Below are positions 16,390-24,302 of a stretch of 32,927 nucleotides of DNA, piece after piece. Below the pieces are notes generated by a model that did no database searches, was not told the DNA's origin, and saw only the letters and a list, made by a program, of their open reading frames with translations. Position numbers and translations under genes: made by a program. Position 1 is the stretch's first letter. Every line of letters starts with the position of its first letter. Where the stretch lies: the NCBI GenBank assembly GCA_018660825.1, contig JABJJO010000040.1:1-32927 (forward strand). The letters are read 5' to 3'. The DNA is from Planctomycetaceae bacterium. GTDB lineage: Bacteria; Planctomycetota; Planctomycetia; Pirellulales; Pirellulaceae.

Positions 16390-17289
16390 ATGATATCCAG
16401 TTCTTTACACTCATCACACGACCGTTCTTTTGCGGACAATCGCTTCGTGTACCCCGTCCTAAGCCGACGTAGCGGGGGTATGTCGATCGGTGTGAACCTA
16501 AATCCAGATAAAATCTGTAACTTCGATTGTATCTATTGCCAGGTCAACCGGACCACTGCCAGTGAAACTCGTTTCGTCGAGATGCAACATCTACTCGACG
16601 AATTGCAAGACATGCTCGACCTCGTCCTCTCCGGTGAAATTTATACCACCGAATTTTTCTCCACTGTACCCAACCACCTCAGGCGACTCAACGACATTGC
16701 CTTTTCAGGTGATGGAGAACCAACAACCTATAAAAATTTTGATGATATCATCAGTCAATGTGCTCAGCTCAAACAAAGCATCAGCCGACAATACACCGAC
16801 TCAAATTCGCAGCTACCAAAAGACCCCATAAAAATGGTGCTCATTACCAACGCCAGCATGTTTCATCGAGAACATGTCGAGCGGGGGCTAAAGATCTTAG
16901 ATCAGAATCAAGGCGAAATTTGGGCCAAATTAGATGCTGGCACCGACGACTACTACCAGCTCATTGAACGCACTGCGATCCCGTTTCAACAAGTGCTCGA
17001 TAACCTCCTAAGTACAGCTCGCATCCGGCCAATTGTGATTCAATCACTGTTTATGCAAGTTAATAGCACGCCTCCAAGTGACCAAGAGATACAGGCTTAT
17101 TGTCAACGGCTCAACGATATCACCAACCACGGAGGATCGCTCGCAAGCGTGCAGATCTATACTATCGCGCGACAACCAGCTGAGAGTTATGTGACACCAT
17201 TGGCAGACGAAACTGTCGATGCTATTGTAAACCAAGTCGCCACTCAAACCGGACTTAGCGTCGAAGGATTCTATGGATACCAAACCTGA
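16390..17289 (+). CDS. Radical SAM protein of unknown function
   Basis: The 299-residue protein has the radical SAM cluster motif C43-x3-C47-x2-C50 (CNFDCIYC), placed after RRSGGMSIGVNLNPDKI. GDGEPTT at about 106-112 matches the SAM-binding GGEP-like motif. These chains resemble the single-domain radical SAM proteins found in many planctomycetes and related to the wyosine/PflA-like group. I cannot name the substrate. There are few cysteines beyond the first three, so a second cluster is unlikely. The ATG lies six bases after a TATAAT and has no ribosome site. Its last 17 bases overlap the start of the two-TM protein at 17273, suggesting coupling. Confidence 0.85.
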   Translation: MISSSLHSSHDRSFADNRFVYPVLSRRSGGMSIGVNLNPDKICNFDCIYCQVNRTTASETRFVEMQHLLDELQDMLDLVLSGEIYTTEFFSTVPNHLRRLNDIAFSGDGEPTTYKNFDDIISQCAQLKQSISRQYTDSNSQLPKDPIKMVLITNASMFHREHVERGLKILDQNQGEIWAKLDAGTDDYYQLIERTAIPFQQVLDNLLSTARIRPIVIQSLFMQVNSTPPSDQEIQAYCQRLNDITNHGGSLASVQIYTIARQPAESYVTPLADETVDAIVNQVATQTGLSVEGFYGYQT

Positions 17290-17587
17290 TAGCACTGACC
17301 ACGGTTCCATCAACGAACCACAACAACGCCGGCGAGCCACCTGGAGCCTCGTCCTAGTCGTTATCCTCTGGGGTGCGATCCTAGCAGTCGGTGCTTTTCT
17401 GTCGTGGGACCGCATTGAACTCGCAAGTGAACCAGCACAAATTGAGGACCTAATCTCTACCCCGAAGCGAGTGATGAAGCTAGTCATCACATTGAGTACT
17501 GTTTTCTTATTCGCCGGAGGATGGAGCCTAGCGTTGTTCATACGACAACGTCGATTGAGCAAAGAAGAAGCCAATCAGTCAAGCTAA
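17273..17587 (+). CDS. Two-TM small membrane protein coupled to the radical SAM gene
   Basis: The 104-residue frame overlaps the radical SAM stop by 17 bases, and its ATG is preceded by AAGGA with four bases between. Two membrane helices are clear, at about residues 23-45 (TWSLVLVVILWGAILAVGAF) and 68-90 (LVITLSTVFLFAGGWSLALF). The N-terminus is charged and hydrophilic, and the C-terminus is basic and then acidic. No known family. The overlap points to co-translation with the radical SAM gene, so it may belong to the same function, but no activity can be read. Confidence 0.75.
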   Translation: MDTKPDSTDHGSINEPQQRRRATWSLVLVVILWGAILAVGAFLSWDRIELASEPAQIEDLISTPKRVMKLVITLSTVFLFAGGWSLALFIRQRRLSKEEANQSS

Positions 17588-17607
17588 CGTTCTGCCCGTG
17601 AGCGATA

Positions 17608-20214
17608 TTATTCGCTCGTTACCGCTATCCGCGTCTCGGATGCCACACAATACGTCAACCATCCATGTTGTACTTGGAAAGTTGCAATTCGCGTATCTTC
17701 AAAGTTAGGGTGCTCAGCGATACTGCTGCCAAGCAAGCTCATCGAACGTGTCGACGGAATAACTTTGTTAAAAATCGTCTGTAACGCAATCCGGTCACCT
17801 AATCGCAAACTACGACCAATGATCTGTAGTATGCCTTCTCGTTTTAGATTTCCATTGATCGAATCCAACTGTGGAAAAAACTCAACCAATACAGCAAAGT
17901 TCTTCCAAACAATGCGGTTGTTCCGCAGTTCTTTAAACTGCATTAACAATTGTACTCGCCCATTATAAAAGCGGATACGAATAGCATCTCGCGTAATCAG
18001 TTTGATCGTCACCGTCTCTGACACTTCTGCAGGTACTTCATAATCGGCAAAGCCCAATTGCTCAGCAACTGTAGACATCACATCACGTAACTTGCCGGAT
18101 GTGCCATCCAGTGCCAATTTATGTAACAAGTTATTCATCGCCGACTCGTGAACTTGAATCGACACTAACGAATCTCCAAGAATTTCTGGGCGGAATCCAT
18201 ACGCGGCAAGTTGATTAACTCCGGCTAATCGATAATCAACAACCAACTGGTCCTTTGTCGTACGCAACTGGGTCGCCACAGGACTGAGTTGCAATTGCCG
18301 CATTGGTTCTAGCCAACGATCGTTGAATTGGCCGTCAACCTTCGAGATGCCTGTAGTCACCTTTTCATCAAGCGCTTCGGTTGCCTGCGTACGAACTCGA
18401 TTCTCAAGTTCCTTGACTGCTTGGTCTTTCTTTTGCCGATATTGTTTTTTCGCCATATTACGAGCCAAACCACCTAGCAGTGAACTATCATAATCCGTCT
18501 TAAATTCAAGTAATTCGGTGTCACTCGTCACCGACGCCGTGGTATCTCCGAATTCGATGCCGCTCGGTGAGATAAAAATCTGCTTGCCCGTTTCAAACGT
18601 CGCGTTCGCTGCATTTTCAAATGTTGCGGCACCTTTTTGGGTTTCCGTTTTGGTCTTGATATCTCCAACTGCTTCTACCCCGATTACCCAACGTAAACCA
18701 TCGGCGTGTAAACGAACTTTGAGTTCGGATGTCGTCTGACTCGTGCCGGTGACTTTGGCACCTCCCAATGTGTCGGCAATTTTTTGTGTTTGATTTGTCT
18801 GCCCAGGAAGCAACCGATTCATAAACTTTTCTGCGATACGAATCCGTATGTTGCCGCCGCGATAATATTGGTCCAACAGCGCTCCGAGTTGAGCAACGGG
18901 TTCATCAGCCGACCAGCGAATGGCTTGGAAACTTAAGGCAACCGGAACAGCTTGATAACTAAAACGGCCTGCTTCGTATCGCTCGATATCCATTAATAGT
19001 CTTGTATAATCAATCGGTTCAGCACACCAATGTCGCAAACCCTCTTCTAAGGAAATAAAAGGCTCTTCTAACAAAAGCTCGACTTGGTCTGGGGTTAAAT
19101 AGTTGGAGTGCAACCGAGTCAGCACTCGTTGGGAATCTTTGGTGCGTTGCTCGGCATCTAGAGTCGCAGCAACGGTTGTATATTGTTTGAGCGTCAGGAG
19201 CATCAAGTACGTCGACCAATTTTCCGCTTCCGCTGAACCATCCAAACGTTCATCAATTCCCTCGAGGGCGCCTGCCACGACGACTCGCGGGTCAACTTCT
19301 TTCTCGGTTAACGCCTTTTCATTCGTAATGATCGCTTGTACTGCATGCCAAATTGCCAGCCGCCGTTTTAAGCCACTGAGCATCTTGAACAACGCTGTCT
19401 GGTGCTGCATTTCCTTCAGTGTCGACGCTTTTTGGATTCCTTGGTTTTGTAATTCACGAAGTTTTGCCAATACGGTAATGGATTCAACACTATCAAATCC
19501 GCGGGTTGCATGTAGTCGATTAAGCTCACTTTGTGTTTCCAATGACCATTGGGTTAAAACACTAATCTCGGCCAACTTCTTCAATTGGCGGTGCAACAGG
19601 GGACACTCGGGCCAACTAAATCGCTGCAAATCTAAAGGTTCATTCTCAACTCGTTCTATCTGGTCCACGCGACTTGATTCAGCTTCAGGCGGTAGTGTCG
19701 CGATATTCAGCCGAGGCAAGGAGCTCGTAGTAGGCCGAGTTGTTTGATGTTGAGGCAGCGTCGATAAATCTTCCGGCGAAGCAACTTGCAAACGCTTGAT
19801 TTTATTTCCCTTGCCACGGCGGAACGGTTGCTGCGGAACTTCACTCATAGCCGGTTCAACTGGTTTGTTTGGTGGTGTAGTCGGAGCTTGAGTCGCAGCA
19901 GCGGATGTTATATCTTCGGTGGCACTAGCAAGCCACAATTGAATACCTGTTTTTGGCTGCGGGAGTTCGTCAATTTGTAGCGATTCTGGTGCTGCATACG
20001 TACTCACTGGCATCGTATACACCATCGGAGATGCTTTGATCGAATGAACTGCAATCGGAATCGGCATTAACGCAGAATGAGGCAATTGGGCATATCCACC
20101 TCCGCCCGACACCACGACCAAGCAGAAAAAGAACAGCACAATACTACTAAACAGTATGTGCCTAAACACGGGCTTAAGAAACGTTCCGGTTGAATGGTAT
20201 TTATTCTTTGCCAT
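17608..20214 (-). CDS. Large secreted or membrane-anchored protein of unknown function
   Basis: The frame is open to 20289, but I prefer the ATG at 20214, giving 868 residues with a typical signal or anchor (LFSSIVLFFFCLVVVSGGGG near residues 20-40). Neither start has a good ribosome site. A Pro/Thr-rich segment of about 120 residues follows, then helical stretches with a coiled-coil-like part (KKQYRQKKDQAVKELENRV), then a C-terminal beta-rich part with FYNGRVQLLMQFKELRN. I do not recognise a domain. No cysteine-rich or catalytic motif is seen. It converges with the radical SAM/two-TM pair, with 20 bases between the stops. Confidence 0.75.
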   Translation of the reverse strand: MAKNKYHSTGTFLKPVFRHILFSSIVLFFFCLVVVSGGGGYAQLPHSALMPIPIAVHSIKASPMVYTMPVSTYAAPESLQIDELPQPKTGIQLWLASATEDITSAAATQAPTTPPNKPVEPAMSEVPQQPFRRGKGNKIKRLQVASPEDLSTLPQHQTTRPTTSSLPRLNIATLPPEAESSRVDQIERVENEPLDLQRFSWPECPLLHRQLKKLAEISVLTQWSLETQSELNRLHATRGFDSVESITVLAKLRELQNQGIQKASTLKEMQHQTALFKMLSGLKRRLAIWHAVQAIITNEKALTEKEVDPRVVVAGALEGIDERLDGSAEAENWSTYLMLLTLKQYTTVAATLDAEQRTKDSQRVLTRLHSNYLTPDQVELLLEEPFISLEEGLRHWCAEPIDYTRLLMDIERYEAGRFSYQAVPVALSFQAIRWSADEPVAQLGALLDQYYRGGNIRIRIAEKFMNRLLPGQTNQTQKIADTLGGAKVTGTSQTTSELKVRLHADGLRWVIGVEAVGDIKTKTETQKGAATFENAANATFETGKQIFISPSGIEFGDTTASVTSDTELLEFKTDYDSSLLGGLARNMAKKQYRQKKDQAVKELENRVRTQATEALDEKVTTGISKVDGQFNDRWLEPMRQLQLSPVATQLRTTKDQLVVDYRLAGVNQLAAYGFRPEILGDSLVSIQVHESAMNNLLHKLALDGTSGKLRDVMSTVAEQLGFADYEVPAEVSETVTIKLITRDAIRIRFYNGRVQLLMQFKELRNNRIVWKNFAVLVEFFPQLDSINGNLKREGILQIIGRSLRLGDRIALQTIFNKVIPSTRSMSLLGSSIAEHPNFEDTRIATFQVQHGWLTYCVASETRIAVTSE

Positions 20215-20442
20215 ATTTTCTTTGTACTGTCTAAGAACCAATCGAGAATCAATCAAAGCGGCAATCAGTGCCTGTATAACTAATAACATCGGAAAAAACT
20301 GCCTCTCAAGTAGACACGATTAAGGCCTTACATAGGAGAAATCCCATAAGATTTGACAATCTAGGTAAATTGCTAAAAGAATTCCGTTAAGTTGTCCGCG
20401 AAGTTCCATCATCTACTACGACAATCAAGTACCGCTACCGTG

Positions 20443-20471
20443 AGTTTCTGCATTTTTGATACGCAGAAACT
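20443..20471. promoter_or_regulatory. Perfect 9-bp inverted repeat next to a TATAAT, upstream of the alcohol dehydrogenase gene
   Basis: AGTTTCTGC (20443-20451) and GCAGAAACT (20463-20471) are exact reverse complements separated by 11 bases. The last base of the right arm is the first base of TATAAT at 20471-20476, 110 bases before the ATG at 20587. Neither side has a T-run, so it is not a terminator. An operator overlapping a promoter is plausible. The -35 is not clear. Confidence 0.45.
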
Positions 20472-20586
20472 ATAATAAATACCCTCTGTCTGGTTTGGTA
20501 TTTTCCATTATGAAAGACGGAAATTTGTTTCCGATTCAATTCGCTAAATAATCTATTGGCTTACTTACGAAACAGGTCAATCAACC

Positions 20587-21747
20587 ATGAATCCTTTTAC
20601 CTTCAACACAACCGCCAGTATTCGATTCAAAGAAGGAGCGGCTGCGAATCTCGGTACTGAGTGCCAAGATACTCTTGGAGAACGAATCTTGTTTGTGACC
20701 GATCAAGGACTCATGAAAATTGGCTTAGCCCAAGGGGCACTTGATTCGCTACAGCAAACGGGCATCGACGTGACACTGTTTGATCAAGTCGAGGCGGATC
20801 CATCACTCGACACCTTAATGGCGGCCGTCGAAAAAGCTCGACAGATTGAGGCGACAGGAATTGTTGGGTTCGGTGGTGGGTCCTCGATGGACGTGGCCAA
20901 ACTGACCGCGCTGCTCGTGGGATCTAACGAAAATCTAGCGGAAGCTTGGGGAGTCGAAAACGCCACAGGGCCGCGACTGCCGTTAGTTTTGATTCCCACG
21001 ACGGCAGGGACCGGATCGGAAGTCACACCGATCGCTATCATGACAATCGGGCGAGGCGAAAAAAGAGGTGTTTCCTCTGCTATTATCCTACCCGACGTTG
21101 CGATACTTGATCCATTGTTGACCACCAGCTTACCTGCGAGCATTACCGCCGCAACTGGAATTGATGCGATGGTTCATGCCATCGAGGGCTACGCTTCTCG
21201 AGGGGCGAACAATAATCCGATATCAAAAATCCTCGCTACTCAGTCGCTGAGCTTACTCGGTGCAAATATTGAACGGGCTGTTATCGACGGTACCAATATC
21301 AAAGCGCGAGGTGCAATGTTGTTAGGATCCATGCTGGCCGGTATGGCGTTCGCTAATTCACCCGTGGCAGCCGTACACGCACTAGCTTATCCAATCGGTG
21401 GTACTTTCCATGTCCCCCACGGATTATCCAACGCACTCGTGTTACCTCACGTTTTGCGATTTAACGCACCAGCAGCAGCTCAAGAATACGTGAAACTGGC
21501 GCCTTTTATTTTCCCCAACATTGATACAAATCAAAGTTCTCAAGAGGTCTGTGCTGAATTCATCGAACGCCTGGCCGCACTCTCCGCAACTATCGGACTG
21601 CAACAAAGGCTGCGTGAGGTTGGCATTACCAAAGGCGACCTTCCAACCATGGCCAGCGATGCCATGAAACAGACAAGATTACTCGTGAACAACCCTCGCA
21701 AAATCACTGAACAAGATGCCCTAGCAATCTATCAGGCAGCTTGGTAA
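20587..21747 (+). CDS. Iron-containing (group III) alcohol dehydrogenase
   Basis: The 386-residue protein has the family's nucleotide-binding block GGGSSMDVAK, then PTTAGTGSEVT, and a full metal site: Asp193, His197, His264 and His278 (in IDAMVHAIEGY and HALAYPIGGTFHVPHG). The spacing of the last two equals that in E. coli FucO. These enzymes interconvert alcohols or aldehydes with NAD(P) and are usually iron or zinc dependent. The substrate cannot be told. It is transcribed away from the large orphan protein across a 372-base gap holding the inverted repeat at 20443, and converges with the methyltransferase after 27 bases. It is probably monocistronic. Confidence 0.93.
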   Translation: MNPFTFNTTASIRFKEGAAANLGTECQDTLGERILFVTDQGLMKIGLAQGALDSLQQTGIDVTLFDQVEADPSLDTLMAAVEKARQIEATGIVGFGGGSSMDVAKLTALLVGSNENLAEAWGVENATGPRLPLVLIPTTAGTGSEVTPIAIMTIGRGEKRGVSSAIILPDVAILDPLLTTSLPASITAATGIDAMVHAIEGYASRGANNNPISKILATQSLSLLGANIERAVIDGTNIKARGAMLLGSMLAGMAFANSPVAAVHALAYPIGGTFHVPHGLSNALVLPHVLRFNAPAAAQEYVKLAPFIFPNIDTNQSSQEVCAEFIERLAALSATIGLQQRLREVGITKGDLPTMASDAMKQTRLLVNNPRKITEQDALAIYQAAW

Positions 21748-21774
21748 ATCGGCACTCGTTAACGAACCAATACC

Positions 21775-22581
21775 TCATGGGTGGTTGCGAGCGACAATAA
21801 TCCAACCGTTGGCTCGTAGGTTGGGAATCCACCAGCGATATTTCAATCCGTGCTGTCGCGTGGAATGTAATGGTATCACTTTCTTAATTTGAAACCCAGC
21901 CAATCGCAAATCCTTTTTAATCTCGCGACACCGAAAAACATGCAAAAACATATTGGGTACGCCTCGATATCCAAACATCTTATCGCCCATCTCGAGGTTT
22001 TTGGAAAAACAACTCCGCACAATATTATTCAACAACCACCATGGTCCGCCGGGATCATAAAAATTGAACCAGATGTTATGGATATGTAACACGCAACTAC
22101 CCCCTGGTCGTGTAATACGTGCCATATGCTGTAGTGCTTGACGCCGATTATTACGACCTTGAATCATCCCCAAAGTGCTGAATAAACAAATACAATGATC
22201 CACGCTGGCGGTCGCCAATACATCGAGCTCAACCATATTGGCCCGCACACAGTGAATAGCCAAATCCGTTTTTTTAATTTTCTGCTGAACGACTTTTAAC
22301 ATCGGCCATGAAAGATCCACTGCCAATCCACGATATCCTGCGGTGCACAACGTCTCAAGTGCTCGGCCAGTTCCACAGCCTAAATCAGCAATCAAATCCT
22401 CGAACTGACCATTCTGCTTCAATTCATCCAAGATAACTTGTTCGTCAAACGAAAACAGGCTGGTATAAGCAAAGTAGTCGTCATAGTCATCGGCAACGAT
22501 CTTTGATTGCGTATAATCCCACAACCCCCGACTCACTCCGGTAGGTAACTGCCACTGCGGTCGATCCTGCTGCTCTGCCAT
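21775..22581 (-). CDS. Class I SAM-dependent methyltransferase
   Basis: This 268-residue cytoplasmic protein shows motif I as DLIADLGCGTGRAL (residues 62-75) and an acidic residue, Asp89, at the end of the second strand (GLAVDLS). Motif-like VDHCICLFSTLGMI and the helical stretch with RPGGSCVLHIHNIW follow in the expected order. The substrate is unknown. A basic C-terminus and a Trp-rich segment (PWWLLNN) are specific to it. There is no ribosome-binding site. It is divergent from LarC with 119 bases between the starts, and no obvious partner genes surround it. Confidence 0.82.
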   Translation of the reverse strand: MAEQQDRPQWQLPTGVSRGLWDYTQSKIVADDYDDYFAYTSLFSFDEQVILDELKQNGQFEDLIADLGCGTGRALETLCTAGYRGLAVDLSWPMLKVVQQKIKKTDLAIHCVRANMVELDVLATASVDHCICLFSTLGMIQGRNNRRQALQHMARITRPGGSCVLHIHNIWFNFYDPGGPWWLLNNIVRSCFSKNLEMGDKMFGYRGVPNMFLHVFRCREIKKDLRLAGFQIKKVIPLHSTRQHGLKYRWWIPNLRANGWIIVARNHP

Positions 22582-22700
22582 AGGTCATATTCTACAGCAC
22601 TTAGAAGTTGTATATTAGATGGACAACGTTCGACAAACAACCGTCATAACATTACCACTCATTTTTTGTTGCATTAGAAATATCGAGGGAACCCCAGTCG

Positions 22701-23897
22701 ATGCGAATCGCATATTTAGATTGTCTAAGTGGCATCTCAGGAGACATGATGCTCGGAGCATTGATTGACGCTGGCATCGACATTGCGCAAATACAAGCCG
22801 GCGTTGATTCACTGGGACTGCCGACGTGTCACCTTGTCGCAGGCACCGTCAGCAAATGTGGCTTCCGTGCAACTAAAGTAAACGTACAATACGAACCTGA
22901 ACATGTGCATCGGCATCTTCATCACATAACCGAGATGATCGATAATAGTCAGCTCACAGAAAACCAAAAGGACTTAGCCAAACGCATTTTCACCAAACTC
23001 GGTGAAGCCGAGGCTAAAGTGCATGGCTGCTCGATCGAAAAAGTACACTTCCACGAAGTCGGCGCTGTCGATTCGATAGCGGATATTGTCGGCAGTGCCA
23101 TCGGATGGGATTTACTAGATGTTGATCACGTCGAATGCTCACCAATTCCAACTGGCAATGGCACCGTAAAAATTGCACATGGTACTGTCAGTATTCCAGC
23201 GCCCGCCACTGCCGAACTACTCGCCAACATCCCTTTGGCTCAATCTGATATTGCCGCCGAATTAACGACGCCAACCGGTGCGGCGATCGTAGCGACCCTT
23301 GTCAATAAATTTGGAGGCGTGCCCGCTATGCAAATTAAAACGGTAGCCTTGGGTGCCGGCGACCGCGATCTTGAAAATCAACCAAACGTTTTGCGGTTGT
23401 TGATTGGCGAAACCGAGAACGATGCGAAATCGCCCGACGATCAAACCTGTGATGAAGTGTGGATATTAGAAACAAACATCGATGACATGACCGGTGAAGC
23501 CATTGGGCATTGTTGTGGGCTTTTACAACAAGCCGGTGTTCTCGACGTATACACCACAGCGATTCAAATGAAAAAGAACCGTCCTGGTGTAACGCTAACC
23601 ACTTTATGCCATTCCGATTCAGTTGCAACAGTCGAGAGGATTATGTTTGAGCAGACGACCACTCTAGGTATACGCAAATGGATAGCTCAACGACATATAC
23701 TCCAACGACAGTCGCACACAGTGAAAACACCTTGGGGACCACTATTGGGGAAACTTGCGACGCTACCTAGCGGTGACCAACGTTTTTCTCCAGAATATGA
23801 ATCCGCTCGCGAAATCAGCGATCGGGAAGGCATTTCTTTACAGCGAGTGCTCACTGCAGCTATCACCGCATACCTTGATTCACTCAACACGGAGTAA
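22701..23897 (+). CDS. larC: LarC, nickel-pincer cofactor biosynthesis (single-ORF form)
   Basis: The 398-residue protein opens with the LarC signature LDCLSGISGDMMLGALIDAG and includes EKVHFHEVGAVDSIADIVG and SPIPTGNGTVKIAHG. From about residue 250 it has the second domain with ETNIDDMTGEAIG. LarC uses CTP to insert nickel into the pyridinium cofactor of lactate racemase and related enzymes. In Lactiplantibacillus plantarum, LarC is made by a frameshift between LarC1 and LarC2. Here both halves are one uninterrupted frame, joined by a linker near residues 235-250. No larA, larB or larE is in the window. The MazG-like gene begins three bases after its stop. Confidence 0.9.
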   Translation: MRIAYLDCLSGISGDMMLGALIDAGIDIAQIQAGVDSLGLPTCHLVAGTVSKCGFRATKVNVQYEPEHVHRHLHHITEMIDNSQLTENQKDLAKRIFTKLGEAEAKVHGCSIEKVHFHEVGAVDSIADIVGSAIGWDLLDVDHVECSPIPTGNGTVKIAHGTVSIPAPATAELLANIPLAQSDIAAELTTPTGAAIVATLVNKFGGVPAMQIKTVALGAGDRDLENQPNVLRLLIGETENDAKSPDDQTCDEVWILETNIDDMTGEAIGHCCGLLQQAGVLDVYTTAIQMKKNRPGVTLTTLCHSDSVATVERIMFEQTTTLGIRKWIAQRHILQRQSHTVKTPWGPLLGKLATLPSGDQRFSPEYESAREISDREGISLQRVLTAAITAYLDSLNTE

Positions 23898-23900
23898 ACC

Positions 23901-24302
23901 ATGACCACTGATCAAGAAACTTCACTAGCAGATTTAAAACAGGTCGTTGCAGAATTTGTGCACGAACGCGATTGGGAACAATTCCATAGCCCTAAGAATA
24001 TAAGCATGGCATTGGCGATTGAAGCCGCTGAATTAATGGAACATTTTCAGTGGATCTCAATGGATGAATCACGCAGCTGTTGTGACGATGCGGATAAGTT
24101 ACAAGAAGTCGGCGAGGAACTAGCTGATTGCATCTGCTATTTATTAGCCATGGCAAACCAACTCAACCTCGACATTTCAACATCACTACAACAGAAAATG
24201 AAAAAGAACCGACTCAAATATCCCGCACAAGAATTTCAGGGACGTTATGGGCACAAGCATCAGTTGTCGGAGATTGATCCTCCTCAGGGTAACGACGCCT
24301 AA
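23901..24302 (+). CDS. MazG-like nucleotide pyrophosphohydrolase (dCTPase-like)
   Basis: The 133-residue protein has the all-helical MazG-family metal site: E41-x2-E44 in EAAELMEHFQW, and E73-x2-D76 in EVGEELADC, followed by CICYLLAMANQLNLDI and KMKKNRLKYP. The length and the tail KNRLKYP match the small RS21-C6/dCTPase-like subgroup that removes noncanonical or excess dNTPs. A GGAG that includes the last bases before LarC's stop serves as its ribosome site, so it is coupled to larC. Its final 89 bases lie under the C-terminal coding end of the DegT-family gene on the other strand. Confidence 0.88.
   Translation: MTTDQETSLADLKQVVAEFVHERDWEQFHSPKNISMALAIEAAELMEHFQWISMDESRSCCDDADKLQEVGEELADCICYLLAMANQLNLDISTSLQQKMKKNRLKYPAQEFQGRYGHKHQLSEIDPPQGNDA

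Noticed and set aside
19103-19747. 214-codon plus ORF under the large orphan gene
   Set aside because: Shadow of the minus-strand gene, Ser/Cys/Arg-rich and without a family match.
20353-20358. TTGACA as a -35 box upstream of the alcohol dehydrogenase
   Set aside because: No -10 at a proper distance (the nearest AT-rich hexamer is about 14 bases away), so I do not call a promoter here.
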